NCBI GenBank assembly: GCA_012295275.1
Contig: CM022670.1
Coordinates: 8,850,506-8,914,505 of the forward strand
Direction of reading: 5' to 3'
DNA length: 64,000 bases
Origin: Chrysomallon squamiferum
Taxonomy: Eukaryota; Mollusca; Gastropoda; Neomphalida; Peltospiridae
Positions 1 to 30,512 of this stretch are shown piece after piece (position 1 is the first letter of the stretch; every line of letters begins with the position of its first letter). A model generated the notes under the pieces. That model had not been told where the DNA came from. It ran no database searches and saw only the letters and a program-made list of their open reading frames with translations. A program made the translations under genes and the position numbers.

Positions 1-2
1 AC

Positions 3-173
3 TGGCGGGGACGTTCCAGTCATGACCTCTGGGTGATCGATGATGTTAACCCAGGTGAACTGTTGCACAATGCGAGTCAGCTGAGGCAGATACACAAATC
101 ATGTCAGTTTCAGCGCTGGACTGTGTTTGCAGACTCGGTGCATTTCATTACCAGTAATAGCAAAGCAGTATTT
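3..173 (+). CDS. Possible 3'-terminal exon of an unidentified gene, cut by window start
   Basis: The + strand is open from base 3 to a TGA at 171-173, giving 56 residues that look non-repetitive and balanced (they include HDLWVIDDVNPGELLHNAS and RWTVFADSVHFIT). I do not recognise a family. Local GC content is clearly higher than in the following 3 kb of AT-rich DNA, and the stop falls at the start of a 16-bp tandem repeat, as expected where coding sequence gives way to non-coding. The opposite strand is also open for about 30 codons after a CAG acceptor-like site near 90, but its phase does not fit the THSD1-like gene. It may be the end of a + strand gene or of an old mobile-element ORF. Confidence 0.25.
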
Positions 174-240
174 TGATTTAGAAGTATTTTGACTTAGAAG
201 TATTTTGATTTAGCAGCATTTTGATTTAGAAGTATCTTCA
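169..240. repeat. 16-bp tandem repeat, about 4 degenerate copies
   Basis: The unit TTTTGATTTAGAAGTA recurs about four times with one or two changes per copy, directly after the open frame at the window start. Confidence 0.7.
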
Positions 241-1374
241 CTTAACCCTTTCATTTTTGATCCCCATAATCATAATAAATGAAGTTCACTCAGTAGATAC
301 TTCACATATATATGTTTTTAGAATTTTATTTCTTTAAAACACTGATCACAAACTGTATCGCATGTATTCTAAGGCAACAATAAGTGTAAAATGACATTCC
401 AACGATTTTTTTTTTTAATATTATACATTACAACAATCAATCTACAAAAAAACACCTAAAAAACACCACCAACAAACAAAAAATACAAATAAGTTATCAA
501 GTCTGCTTTTGATTCATTTTATCCACATCATTCTTAAAACCATGAATAACAAAAGGCCTTGAAGCACGTAATAACAAAATCTTTGCGTCACCAAGATTAA
601 ATGTCATTTTTTTGTTCGACTTTGTTGACGTAAATAGGAAAGTGGCAGTCCTCTCTCATTGTTATTACATACAAAAGGTTTAGCGGCAATTAGACAGTCA
701 GCCAGCCAAGACTTGTATCATTTTACCGTTAAATTATTAGCGGGGATCAAGTAACTTCATTAGTTTGCTTAAACTTGTAATTGTATAAGCCATGCAAAAG
801 TTATTTTGATTTATGGCGAATATGTCCTTTCGTTTTTCTCTGCCGAAAGAGAAATGTATTTACTTCATACATGGGACGTAATAAGGCGGAAAGCAGTTTC
901 TTCACTACTCTGGTTACAATACATACATACATACATACATACATACATACATAAATATATATATTTGAAATGTTTATATCTTTCTGCAAAATCAGTGGCG
1001 CTCTCAATACGTTTCTAAAATCAAGGCTTTGTGCTTTAATTGTAAGTAGGATTTCTTATATCGTTTTATCTTTTTTTTTAATTTATTTTATTTTATTTTA
1101 TTTTTTTATCATTTTCTACATATTATAGAAAATGAAGGAGGTAAAAACAATATTTTATCAATTTAAAATTTTAAAGATCAAATAAACGAAAGAAGGAAAT
1201 TCTGACTGTTTCGTAAATGATCGAATGAATAAAGGATGGAAGGTATAATAAATTAAATTAAGCTAAATAAATAAATAAAAGAGACAAAAAAATAATAATA
1301 ATAAAATAAATGAATAAAAATAAAAATAAAACAAAACAATACAAACAAAGAAACAAAAAGTAGAATATCTAAAG

Positions 1375-1376
<2 letters not shown>

Positions 1377-1412
<36 letters not shown>
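1377..1412. repeat. (TA)n microsatellite
   Basis: Pure TA dinucleotides, about 18 units, embedded in AAAT-rich sequence. Confidence 0.9.
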
Positions 1413-1419
<7 letters not shown>

Positions 1420-2320
1420 ATAGTTATTAAAATAAACAAATAAATAAAACAAACACACAAATAGAAAAACACAAAATTAAATAAAGAAATATGTAATATA
1501 TAATATAAAAATAGACAGATTGGGATGTAAATAAGCAAACAAACAAACAAAAAAAAAAAAAAAAAAAAAAAAAAAAACATTTATATATAAATAAATAAAT
1601 AACAAAGTATCAAAGTCTGACAGCTTGAACATAACGACTGGAACAAAAGCCGTAATATCTGATTTCACTGTTTTACAACCTGGGTAGAGATATAAATTTA
1701 CAATCAATATTATATATATGTAATTCATATTAAAAATGAACTTTTTCTTTTAGCAAGATAGATACTGATATACTGGTCCCCAGGAGAGTGTACTATGATT
1801 TTTATTTTTATTTTGATCCACAGTTTAATATACGTATAATGAGAGAGACAGAAAAAAAAAAAAAAATTGAAAATAGATTTAACCGAGTTGTTTGTCAGCT
1901 GCGCTATAACTTGCATTTTGAGAACTCGCGACATGTAATATATATGGATATACAAAGAGGATATGTTGCTGTGACAAGTAAGGTCAATGATAATCCAGTA
2001 GCAACCAGGTGGTCTCTCTGTATTCTGAGTGATAATATTTCGACTGGGCTTTCGTAACATTTGTATAAAAATAAATAAGTTAAATAAAATAGTAACCATA
2101 TAAGACAACAACAACGAATGAATATATTGCGGGCTTATAATAATGATGATAATAATGATGATAATGAGTATGACGATTTTAATGAAGATGATGATCGTGA
2201 TAAGAATAGTAGTAGTGGTAGCAGTCGTAGAAGTAGTAATAGTAATTCTATAATAATAATAATCATAAAAAGAGTAAATAAAAAACACAAGAAGTTAACT
2301 AAATCTTCAATACACTGAAT

Positions 2321-2353
<33 letters not shown>

Positions 2354-2785
2354 AATCATAAATAAATGAAACATAACAAATATAAAAAATAGATAAGTAA
2401 ATAAATAAATAAATAAATAAACGTGTAAGCGATGGGGAGGTGAAAAATGAAAATTGAAAAATTTCTACAAATTATGGGGACAAAAAGCAAGGACCGAGTC
2501 TCCAGGACAAAGCACAACTTGTTACAACTAAACACACTTAAAACGAAGGAGATACGGAACAACACCTAATGTAAAACATCAAACACGTGTTAACTTACCA
2601 AATATCATGTATTTCCATTAGGCAACAATAAATAAAACAGTATCAATTATTTCACTGGGTTTTTGTAACAGTACAATATACAATTAAATTAATTAATTAA
2701 TGAACAAAATTAATGCTTTATGATATCACAGATTATTTTTGATGAGTACTTTTTAATTTTTTTGGTCATATTATGTTAGCTTCAA

Positions 2786-2791
<6 letters not shown>

Positions 2792-2851
<60 letters not shown>
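2792..2851. repeat. (CT)n microsatellite
   Basis: About 30 uninterrupted CT units. Confidence 0.95.
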
Positions 2852-2853
<2 letters not shown>

Positions 2854-2932
2854 ACTCTCTTACCCTTGTGTATGTGGGTTATTTCTAAACAAGAATTAAA
2901 ATCTAAAACATATACATACAAACAGACAGACA

Positions 2933-2933
<1 letters not shown>

Positions 2934-2977
<44 letters not shown>
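2934..2977. repeat. (CA)n microsatellite
   Basis: About 21 CA units preceded by a short CAGA run. Confidence 0.95.
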
Positions 2978-2979
<2 letters not shown>

Positions 2980-3083
2980 AAACTCACATGCAAGTATGTA
3001 TATTACAGATGCGGAAATTAGATTCCTTAACCCAAGTCATTAACATATATTATTCAAAAAAAGAAAAAAAACCCCATTCAAAC

Positions 3084-21362
<18,279 letters not shown>

Positions 21363-21424
21363 TATTAGACAAAATCCTGTCTCGGAGATTCATGTGAGAC
21401 AACATGTGAGTCGTCAAAAAAACC

Positions 21425-21870
21425 CTAAAAAAAAAACAACAACAACCGCTAACACTTCCTCTTCGTATTGTCCTCCAACATTTTCTAAATTTTAATTTTT
21501 AAAATAAATAAAATTAAAATAAATAAACTCCTTGAGAACGACAATAACGTCTCCGACTCTCCGCCGATCTCTGCTAAACGCCGGGATCACTCACAAGTAC
21601 TGTTTACTACACGACAACAAATTTTTCACTGTCGTCTGCACGCTGGCGTTACGCGCCTGCCCGTCACGTCTGCTTGTCCTCCAATAAGAACGCAGGTTCG
21701 TATGCACAGCGTCATTAAAAAAGGGCTGGCTTTGTGACCTTACACACAATTAAGCAAAAAACTTGTTGAAGGCTGGAAGTTTATAGTTCGCGTCTGACAC
21801 ACAAAACATCGCCGCTGTGCTCTTTCAACTCCGCTGATCCCGGCCTACTTGATCCTCTGACGTACCTGCA
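21425..21870 (-). promoter_or_regulatory. Candidate promoter / 5' leader region of the THSD1-like gene
   Basis: Just upstream of the signal-peptide exon, composition shifts to GC-richer, CpG-bearing unique sequence (about 21535-21870). On the minus strand a GTGAGT donor starts at 21594, and a T10-AG acceptor precedes 21424. A non-coding leader exon ending at 21595 could therefore splice to the ATG-bearing exon. No TATA box is evident. Confidence 0.35.
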
Positions 21871-22184
21871 AGAAAAAAATAATGAAGTCTCCGTTAAACC
21901 TTCGATCGCCAGCCATTCATCAAACATTAAAGGCGTCCTGACATAGTTTCTGTGTTACAATGAGAGTGACACGCTATTAAGGCCCAACTCGAAAACACAA
22001 TGATCGCCAGTAATTTAGCATATGAAGTAGAGATGCAGAAGATAAATTGTTTGATATAGAGGTATAGAAGGAAAATGTGAGCTCCTGATTTTTGTTTATT
22101 ACTTTATCTTATTGTTTGTTTTGTATTGTTATTTTAGTGTTTTAATATATGAAGAGTTAATGCATATATATATATATATATAGG

Positions 22185-22186
<2 letters not shown>

Positions 22187-22258
<72 letters not shown>
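22187..22258. repeat. (GA)n microsatellite
   Basis: About 36 GA units preceded by a TA run. Confidence 0.97.
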
Positions 22259-22261
<3 letters not shown>

Positions 22262-22329
22262 AGCGAAAAAGAGAAAGATAATTTAATACATATATCAGAA
22301 TGATGTTAATTATTATCATTTATCAATTT

Positions 22330-22330
<1 letters not shown>

Positions 22331-22390
<60 letters not shown>

Positions 22391-22408
22391 TTATCTATCT
22401 ATCTATCA
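22331..22408. repeat. (ATCT)n microsatellite
   Basis: About 19 tetramer units with one TTATC variant. Confidence 0.95.
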
Positions 22409-22782
22409 GTCATTCAATCTATCTATATCTGTTTATTTATCTATTTATCTAAGGTGTATCACAGCAAAACTGTTATCATTGATATAACAGACATGGACGA
22501 TTAGAAGTGAATACGTAATAGGCGTCATTTATACGTGATTGATTGCTTGCATGCTGACTTGTGTAAATTTGTAAAGGGTATAGAGACCAGTTTCACAAAG
22601 CCACTGGAATGTAGCTTTCAAATGAAACGGTAAAGAAATATTTCTTTTAGAATTTTTTTATATGTCGTTTAACAGAAACTGTAAAATTAATGTACACATC
22701 TGCATTGGGGATTGTAATTTAGACAGATGAGATATTTCATACATTTGTGTTAGATATACAAACAGTACATGCGTGCGTACCC

Positions 22783-22784
22783 AT

Positions 22785-22815
<31 letters not shown>

Positions 22816-22951
22816 CATATATACATACATACATTTATACATACATACATACCTATATACATACATGCGTACATACTACATACATTCATACATATATACA
22901 TATACACATACACACATACATACACACATACACATACATAAATACATACAT
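22783..22951. repeat. (CATA)n microsatellite
   Basis: CATA tetramers with TATA and CACA interruptions. Several open frames on both strands are repeat artefacts. Confidence 0.93.
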
Positions 22952-24465
22952 ATACACAAATGCCTATAAACTTGCATACAAATATATAATTTAGAAATAT
23001 TCAGTATTGTTATCTACATTTTATTATGATACAATGCATTTATTTCAGTGCATTGTTAAATCTGTGTATTTTTGAATTAAACGGGTTTAGAAAGATCAGA
23101 GGAATACGTATAAAAACAGTATATTTCAGACAATTGTAATACTTAACAGTTACTGAAGTTAGAAGATCACGCCAAAAGTACTGATCTAATTAATTAATAA
23201 TAACCTTTACATTTATTGTAAAAAAAATTACGATTAACAAAGAGCTTATAACACATATGGCAATCATTATAGACATATTTGCATTAAGATTACAACAATC
23301 AAAGGATTAAAAGATTCTGTATTCTCACTCTCTCTCTTTCTTTGTGTTTTGTGTGTGTGAGTCTTTGCCTGATTCTTTCAGGAGATACAAACTTATCTAT
23401 TCATGTAGGAATAGTTTGTGACAAAAGCAAATATAATGAAACCGTTTAACACTGCATAAGCCAGTATCTAGGCTGAATTAATCTTTTTACTGAAACTTTA
23501 TTAAACTTTTGTCAGTTAATGTTCGCAGTCTGGAATCAAGATCTTAAGAAGGTGTAAGTTACGTGTATTATATAAAAATCCTTTAGTCAGTATATATATA
23601 CTTTAAACGCTGAAGAATCTAATATAAATTTTGCAGTATTTTTAATTCTGAAAATAGAATTTTGTGTACACAGATTTGTTTTGCCTCTTTAAACTTTTGA
23701 TTAGCATAATATAAATCAGTTATCAGAAATAAAACCCCGCTACATTTGTTCATTAGCAAAACGATATCTTTTATATCTGCCTTCCCATGGACGTGAACTA
23801 AGATATTTGCTAAACAGTCCTGAGCGTTGGTAGGAGCTGGAAAAAAACCCATACTAATCTTAATATAAAGTTATCCAGGTGCTCATAAACAGATTTATAT
23901 ATAAATAATAAAATACAGGTAAAAAAACCATTTTTTTTTACAATTTCAAGACATTTTTGTCTGAAAGTAACAAGAGTAGTTAAGCTAATATATAAAAAGA
24001 ACCTTTTTAAACATTAAAAATCAGACTTATAGCCTGATTCCTTTCGTTAACATTTAACTGTAAAATCGTCTGAAGCATATTATTGTTATTGTGATTATTG
24101 TTACCATCATCAACATTATCATTATAATTCTTGTTAAAAAATAATAATAATAATAAAGATAAAAAAAAAAAAAAACAAAAAAACTATTAATGAAAAGAAA
24201 TTATAAAAAAAAAAAGATTGTATTACAGCAAACAATAAATACAGGCTCAGTGTGCACTATTGCATTCGTGTAACTGAGTTATGTTCAAACAGTGAAATTC
24301 AATACAGTTGCGTAAACGGCAGGTAACAACTGTTCTAGTTCAGCGACCTAATTCACCTGTGCGAGCCAGACGCGCTGTAATCAATAAAAAAAAGACTAGA
24401 TACGTCGTCCCATCAAGTCAGTCGGCACGGCAGCCATTACCGTCACCGGAAGACTGATCTCAATG

Positions 24466-24478
24466 GTTGCTAGGCGAC
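24466..24478. promoter_or_regulatory. X-box (RFX-type) motif
   Basis: GTTGCTAGGCGAC fits the inverted-half-site RFX consensus (GTTGCY-N-GGNGAC form) within a GC-richer segment. No adjacent gene is identifiable, so function is uncertain. Confidence 0.25.
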
Positions 24479-25612
24479 ACGATGCACGATCCATTTGAAG
24501 TACGCGAGTTTTTTTGTGTTTTTTTTTCAAGCTTATAGGAATACCTGATCAATGAGTATCAGCAAAGAAATTTGTACGAAAAGACGTTATTCTTTGTTAG
24601 CTTTGAGATTAGTATTTTTTTTTTTTTTTATTTGTCTAAGGATTCTGATCTTAGTTCTGTGATGACGTCGTGGATCCTTGGATTGGCTATTTTTCATCAT
24701 TTCTCCTTTTCTTAGATAAGAAAACAACAACAACCAAAATGTAACCCTCTGTATCAAAACAAAAAAATAATAAGTAAGATAGTAAATATATAAATAAATA
24801 AATAAATAAATAAATAAAATGTAAAACAAGTAACTTTTTTTTTCTTTAATTTTAGGAAAACTTCATATATCAACTTGTTTTTGGACAACTGTATTATTAT
24901 ACATACTATTGTATCTACTATTGAATATATCTGTTTTGATGCAGTATCTATAATATTTAATTTCTGTGAATACAGTAACCATTCTAATTCCGTTCTGGCT
25001 ACAAAATAAATTATTTTGTGTGCTAACTGAACTACTACCTGTTCTAGAGAAGGATCATGTCTGCCTTGTAAAGGTCGTGTTGCATGCTTCCTATGTGAGA
25101 GGAGATGTAGATAAGCCGTGTAACGGAAACTATTTAACTAAACTCCTCTACAGATTTTATATCAGTTATATGGAATGTTTGACTTACAGTAGTCGATCGA
25201 TTCCCGTTGGTGGACTCATTCAATTAATTCTAGTTCAACATAGTGATCACAAAAGTCATTGTATGTAAGTCCTGTCCTGTCCATGGGGTGGTACTTATAA
25301 CAGCTCCCTAACTGCTATCCGAAAACGAGTAGCCCTCTATATTATTTTGACTTTTTTTTTTTTTTTTTTTTTTTCAGATGTGTGATCCATAGTCATATAT
25401 ATTATTTCCATATAATCTTCTATTAAAATATGTTACGTTCATTTTTTTTTAATGAAATATTTCTTCCAACGACAATGGTACAACATTAATCAGTGTTCCA
25501 AATTTGTATAGCTCCTTTGTTATTAAAATAATAATACTGCATTATTTCAGTAACAAATAATAATAATAATAGAACAAAATTTTTTTTTTTTTTCTTTCTA
25601 ACCTTCAGACAG

Positions 25613-25643
<31 letters not shown>

Positions 25644-26219
25644 TGCATGTACATCTTTGTTTAACGAAACCCCAGCACAAAAATAAGATCGATTATTCAA
25701 AGATAAATAAAATATAATTATTTTAATATAAGTTAATGTAAATAAGTAATACATATATATATATATATAAAAAAAACAATTTCAGGCAGAGCGAAGTGTT
25801 TGCAAATACGTCTCAATTATTGGTGGACGTTGCGCTGAACAAAGACGTTGTAAATCGAAACTAACAAGACCTAATCTAGCAATCGTTCATTGTGTGACAG
25901 GTGTTATCGAGACTGCTCTAACGTAATGGCTGGATTACGTGTTCCTCTGTATTCACACGACGCTGTTCCCGTGTCACCCTTTCAGCTTTTAAGCTGAGTA
26001 CTTTTTTTTAAAATTTATAATTATACTCATGGAATAACTGACGTAATGAACGGGGTAAAAAATTTAATATATTGTTGATCTACTGACAAGTATTTTGAAA
26101 AACGTATCAAAATGTCAGGGTAAGTTAGTGCTCTTAATGGATAAAATATCCAGACGATGTGGCTAAAATATTATCTGTACCTTGACCATCCGTTTCTCTC
26201 CACCTGTTTTTATATATCA

Positions 26220-26612
26220 GTATATCTATCTATCTATCTATATATATATATACACACACACTGACACCCACACACACACACACACACACACAAACAAATA
26301 GATATATATATATATATACAGAGAGAAATAGATAGGTAGATGGATAGATAGAATATCTATATCTGTATCTACACACACACACACACACACACATATATAG
26401 ATAGAATGATAGATATATAGACAGACACACAGGCAGACAGACATACATACATACATACATATATACATACAGATACAGACAGACAGACAGACAGACAGAT
26501 AGACAGACAAATAGATAGACAGACAGATAGCAGACAAACAGATAGATAGACATAAAGATGGAAAGATAGAAAGATAGAAAGATAGATAGATAGGCAGATA
26601 CATACACACATA
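26220..26612. repeat. Compound GATA / CACA / CAGA simple-repeat array
   Basis: Nearly 400 bases of alternating ATCT, TA, CACA, GATA and CAGACAGA blocks. Minus-strand open frames of up to 132 codons rich in Cys, Val, Tyr and Leu follow from the repeat. Confidence 0.93.
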
Positions 26613-27529
26613 TAAGTGTGCTAATCAAATTCTCATTTTAACATTTTGTAATACAAAGAAATACAATGGAACCAGAAAACATTCATTCTTTCTCACATTC
26701 TTTTTGTCTAAGTTTACCTGCCCTAAAACTATCGTTCTCGTTTTATGCGCATGCGCGTATGTTCACGTGTGCACAGAAGTGTCTTTTGACTGACATCGGG
26801 AAACTCTAAACCACATTTAACTATTACAGTAAATTCTAATTCAGTAATTGTTGTGTCTCCATTTAAATAAATTTGAAAAGATAGAAGAATATAAATCTAG
26901 CATAAACCACAAACAGGGTCTATCAAAGTCTAGAAAATTACTAAGCAGGTGTACATTGCGGATTTAAAAATTGCAAGAACAAAAGATAGAAAAATGTAAG
27001 CAAGAAATAAAGAGTGCATAAATATTATTCTGTATTTGATGTTTTTCAGTTCTCAAAGAGTTAACAATAGTCGTAAAATGTGCATGGGGCTCAATAAAAT
27101 TACGATACAATTCAGAATTTCGGAATAAAGTTTACGTTCAGACGATTTTTTTTTTCCGTTTTTTTGGTACTTTTCTAGTGTTCCTTTGTTTAGCAGTTTA
27201 CCTGGTATTTTGAAAGAGTTGGAGAAAGGATTAAAAAAAAAATAAAAAATAAAAATAATAATAATAAATAAAATGAAAAACACAGAAACACATCAAGACA
27301 TGCACCTTTAGATTTGTATGAAACCAAAAACACAATTTTATTCAGATTTCTCTAAAAGGAAGATGAAATTTACTTTATTAACTAACGCAGAGGATGTGTA
27401 AAAAAGATTTTATGTTTTCATCTGGATTATTTATTAATAAGGATGAAGGTAACAAACAATTTAAAAAAAAAAATAATAGCAACTTTGATTCAAAATATAT
27501 AAAAGGAAAAAAATAAAAAAATACGACGT

Positions 27530-27611
27530 CGACGAGGATGGGATTCGAACCCACGCGGGCAGAGCCCAATGGATTAGCAGTCCATCGTCTTAACCACTCG
27601 GCCACCTCGTC
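27530..27611 (-). tRNA. tRNA-Ser-GCT: tRNA-Ser (anticodon GCT), copy 1, D-stem variant
   Basis: The 82-base cloverleaf has acceptor stem GACGAGG/CCTCGTC with discriminator G, A box TGGCCGAGTGG, anticodon loop ACTGCTAATC with GCT, a long variable arm typical of Ser, and B box GGTTCGAATCC. A T-rich Pol III stop lies about 10 bases after the 3' end in minus orientation. It differs from copies 2 and 4 by one base at tRNA position 24 (A for G), which breaks the second D-stem pair (C11-G24). It may still be functional. Confidence 0.93.
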
Positions 27612-27924
27612 CTGTAATTAAGGCATCCCAAATAGAAAATTGCTAATAAATAGATTAATTATTCCCTCGAGCAGTACAAATAAATCCTCGTCGACACATC
27701 TAATAAAAAAATTAATGAAAGTATATTAAATTTCCAAAACAATCAACATAAACAATGATATATAGAATATATACTTTTATTTTTGTATTTATTTATTTAA
27801 AATAATTAAATGTGTATTTAATTAACACCGCCAGAAATACAATGAAATGAAAGAAAGAGAAGGAGAAAAAAGAAAAAAACAACAAAAAACCAAACAAATA
27901 ATAATAATAAAAAATATTATTCAT

Positions 27925-28006
27925 CGACGAGGATGGGATTCGAACCCACGCGGGCAGAGCCCAATGGATTAGCAGTCCATCGCCTTAACCACTCGGCCAC
28001 CTCGTC
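27925..28006 (-). tRNA. tRNA-Ser-GCT: tRNA-Ser (anticodon GCT), copy 2
   Basis: Complete 82-base gene, identical in its body to the copy at 31140-31221, with intact A and B boxes. After the 3' end the minus strand reads GATGAATAATATTTTTTAT. The GATGAAT start is shared with copy 4, and the T run is a Pol III terminator. A LINE insertion begins 53 bases upstream of its 5' end. Confidence 0.97.
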
Positions 28007-28040
28007 ACACTATAAAACGCTAAACTATGAAAGGACTATT

Positions 28041-28220
28041 GTGTCAGTAACAATTGTCTGTCCAGTGTGTTTGAAGGATGATGAAGATTTGTGCCATTTA
28101 TTTTTGTATTGTGAAGAATTGAAGGAATTAATATCAATCTTTCATGAAATATGTGTTTATATATTTAAGAAAACAGGGTTTTCTCTAGAACAATTAAAAA
28201 GATTATTAATATTTGGATGA
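28041..28220 (+). pseudogene. LINE ORF2 fragment: zinc-knuckle region
   Basis: The open frame ends at 28220 and contains CPVCLKDDEDLCHLFLYC followed by a helical segment. Its first bases overlap the target-site duplication, so it has no start of its own. It is a dead fragment of a retrotransposon polyprotein. Confidence 0.7.
28046..28059. repeat. Target-site duplication, 5' copy
   Basis: AGTAACAATTGTCT, repeated exactly at 28677-28690 after the poly-A tail of the LINE fragment. Confidence 0.85.
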
Positions 28221-28676
28221 TAAACAGAATTTATTAATAAAGTTTATAAAATAAACAAATGAACAAATATCAATATAATGCTTTTTTTTAGAAATTATAT
28301 GTATCAGTGCTTTAAAATCATTCTAAATCAATATCGTATTCAAAACAAACTTTCAATTTTTATTAACAAATATGTTAAGAACAATATTTTCCTAGAACTA
28401 AAAGATGACATACTTATTTTCAAATATCCTTTGGAAAGCTACAAATAATCAATATAGATAAATCATGGAAATGGATAAAATAATTAATACTATAAAATAC
28501 TGTAAATATATATGAATATTCCGAATAAATAAGTATGCATGCATGTGAGTGTGAATGAGTGTGACTGAGTGTGTGAGAGGAAATAGTTTTTGTTATTGTT
28601 ATTTACAGCTGTAATGTTATTTTAATTGTGTACAACTGGTGATTATACTAATAAAGATAAAAAAAAAAGAAAAAAA
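28060..28676 (+). mobile_element. 5'-truncated non-LTR retrotransposon (LINE) 3' end
   Basis: A 617-base insertion lies between two identical 14-bp direct repeats and ends in an A-rich tail (AATAAAGATAAAAAAAAAAG). Its 5' end encodes the zinc-knuckle that follows reverse transcriptase in many LINE ORF2 proteins: CPVC, DEDLCH and LFLYC, with Cys-x2-Cys spacing then His-x4-Cys. The C-terminal frame continues, shifted, to a stop at 28446-28448, followed by a short 3' UTR. The truncation, poly-A and target duplication are the classic signature of target-primed reverse transcription. The clade is not determinable from this piece. Confidence 0.85.
28278..28448 (+). pseudogene. LINE ORF2 fragment: extreme C-terminus
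   Basis: A 56-codon open frame reads MLFFRNYMYQCFKIILNQ and ends FKYPLESYK-stop. It lies in a different frame from the upstream zinc-knuckle part, so one or more indels separate them (28221-28277). It precedes the 3' UTR and poly-A tail. Confidence 0.55.
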
Positions 28677-28690
28677 AGTAACAATTGTCT
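28677..28690. repeat. Target-site duplication, 3' copy
   Basis: AGTAACAATTGTCT, matching 28046-28059. A further TCC also matches after one changed base, so the duplication may be 18 bp. Confidence 0.85.
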
Positions 28691-29404
28691 ATCCGATAAC
28701 ATTACTGCGATAGATAAATTAAACAGTATAAATTAAAATAAACAATGACCGTAATATTTTGTTGAACGTACTATTACTTATTGCTGCCACGGTTATTGTA
28801 ATATTACTGCTATTGCTATTGCTATTACTGTTGCTGTACTATTACTACTACTACTACTACTAAAACAACTGTATAAGCTACTATTAGTATTACATCTAAA
28901 ACAACATCTATAACTACTACTATTACTTGAAGAAGAAAAAAAAAAAAAAAATATATATATATATAAATATATAAATAAATAAATAAAATGAAAATAAGAA
29001 TATGCTATTTTTCTATTATTATTATTTTTTAAAAGAGCGTGGGAAGATTCTCAGCAGGAATGTATTGAAAATCTTTATCTCTAATTACTTATTTCAGCAG
29101 TTAATGGGTGGCAGCTGTTTTATGTTCTTTTTATTCTTCATTGACTTTCATACACCGTAAAAATACTGCTGTATAATAATTATGATATATGTAGATGTTA
29201 ATGCCTCGATATTTCTTATAAACTAGAAACTGTAGAATGCTGACATACCTTTATTGAAAATATATGTAATAAATCACTTCTTTAAATGAATGAAAGAATA
29301 AATTAATAAATGGCTAACGACATTTAAAACACACAGACAGAAAAAAAAAATAATGGCATAAAAAAAAAATATATAATAATAACAATATTATTATTATTAA
29401 TACA
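28691..29404. other. Intergenic, no gene supported
   Basis: AT-rich sequence with ACT-type trinucleotides near 28844-28862, an A/TA tract at 28934-28965 and A-rich tracts near 29340-29400. No exon or RNA gene was seen. Confidence 0.5.
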
Positions 29405-29487
29405 CAAGAAGGATGGGATTCGAACCCAGGCGGACAGAGCTCAATGAATTAGCAGTCCATCGCCTTAACCACTTGGACCACCTCGTC
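29405..29487 (-). pseudogene. Decayed tRNA-Ser (GCT) copy
   Basis: 83 bases still aligning to the other tRNA-Ser copies, with GCT in the anticodon position and the B box GGTTCGAATCC. The 3' acceptor strand is CCTTCTT instead of CCTCGTC, so the acceptor stem has a C:C mismatch and several G:T pairs. One extra base sits in the A-box/D region (GGTCCAAGTGG), and the anticodon stem and variable arm carry changes. Probably not functional. Confidence 0.85.
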
Positions 29488-30476
29488 AAGAATGATCGCT
29501 TTAAGGTGAATGTTATTTACAGTTTTAAAGAATACGAGTTATATTCATTATTATCATCACCAGCATCGTTTTAATATTATTATTATTATTATGGGATGAG
29601 AATGGATGCTCTGAGTTTAATTAAATATTTTAAAAAAAAAAAAAAAAAAAAAATTATTATATGAATTCTCATAATATGAATTTCCCAGTAAATTAATTAC
29701 TATTAGTGTTATTTTAAACCTATATTATATAGTATATTGACAGAAGGTAGCACGATGTACTTCTAACACAAAAATAACGTTCACGCGAATTTCGTTAAAA
29801 GACAGGTTATCGTCAGGTGATACCAGAAACGTCCCGCGACAGATTAACAGGATGCTATCAAAACAAAGTTTGAGTAATTTTGACTCGTTTCAGAATCCCG
29901 CATCCTGTCACCAGCAGGACAAAGGTGTCAAACATTGGATCAGTTCGCGTCGAATGTTGAACCAAGTCGCGACGTTTGAGGACCAGCAAACATATTAACA
30001 CCAGTTGTTTTGGTAATAGTATCTAAACAACAAGCGCCAAGGTCTCAAATAGTTCTGCGCATGAATACAAACTGAAGATTAACCACAAGCTGTTTCCACT
30101 CAATGTGTGGCTCGTGCAGCTATAAGATCTTTCTCGGCTCCTCCTCTCTTGTTAAACTGTTTATAATATTTGTCACCAATGTAATGTAAACGATATAACG
30201 TGTTATTTACAGTTTCATATTTGATACTTGAACTGCTGCTCAAGTAGATTTTTTTATTTTTTCATGATATTATTTATTGCTGTTTTTTTTTTTTTTTTTT
30301 TTTCACTTTTCCTTTTACACCTCGATTTTTATTTATTTATTTATTTATTTGTTTATTTATTCTTTTTATTATAGTTATCCTTATTATTATTATTAAAATA
30401 TTTGACATCTGAATATGGAGTTATTTTATTAATTTTATTTATTATCATCATCATCATTATTATTATCATTATTATC

Positions 30477-30512
<36 letters not shown>

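Larger units (their letters stand above)
241..3083. other. AT-rich non-coding stretch with simple repeats
   Basis: No exon could be supported here on either strand. It holds A-rich tracts, a CATA run near 922-950, A/T pentamers near 1080-1110, AAAT/AATA runs at 1263-1340, a TA run (1377-1412), an A tract (1549-1577), ATA/GAT-type repeats at 2137-2270, and CT and AC microsatellites. If the THSD1-like gene continues in the minus direction, this is intron sequence or 3' flank. Confidence 0.6.
22952..27529. other. Intergenic, no gene supported
   Basis: AT-rich sequence with poly-A/T tracts, TTTA repeats (25617-25643) and a compound GATA/CACA/CAGA array at 26220-26612. A short CpG-richer segment at 24340-24490 contains an RFX-type X-box. 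No supportable exon was found. Confidence 0.5.

Noticed and set aside
1-90. Minus-strand exon of the THSD1-like gene after a TGCCTCAG acceptor near 90
   Set aside because: The phase-1 junction needed after 3084 runs into an in-frame TAA within about a dozen codons.
26230-26628. 132-codon Cys/Tyr/Val-rich frame
   Set aside because: Produced entirely by GATA/CACA/CAGA microsatellites.
27378-27605. Open frames reading MAEWLRRWTANPLGSARVGS at 27378-27605 and 31146-31397
   Set aside because: The conserved start is simply the translated tRNA-Ser gene.
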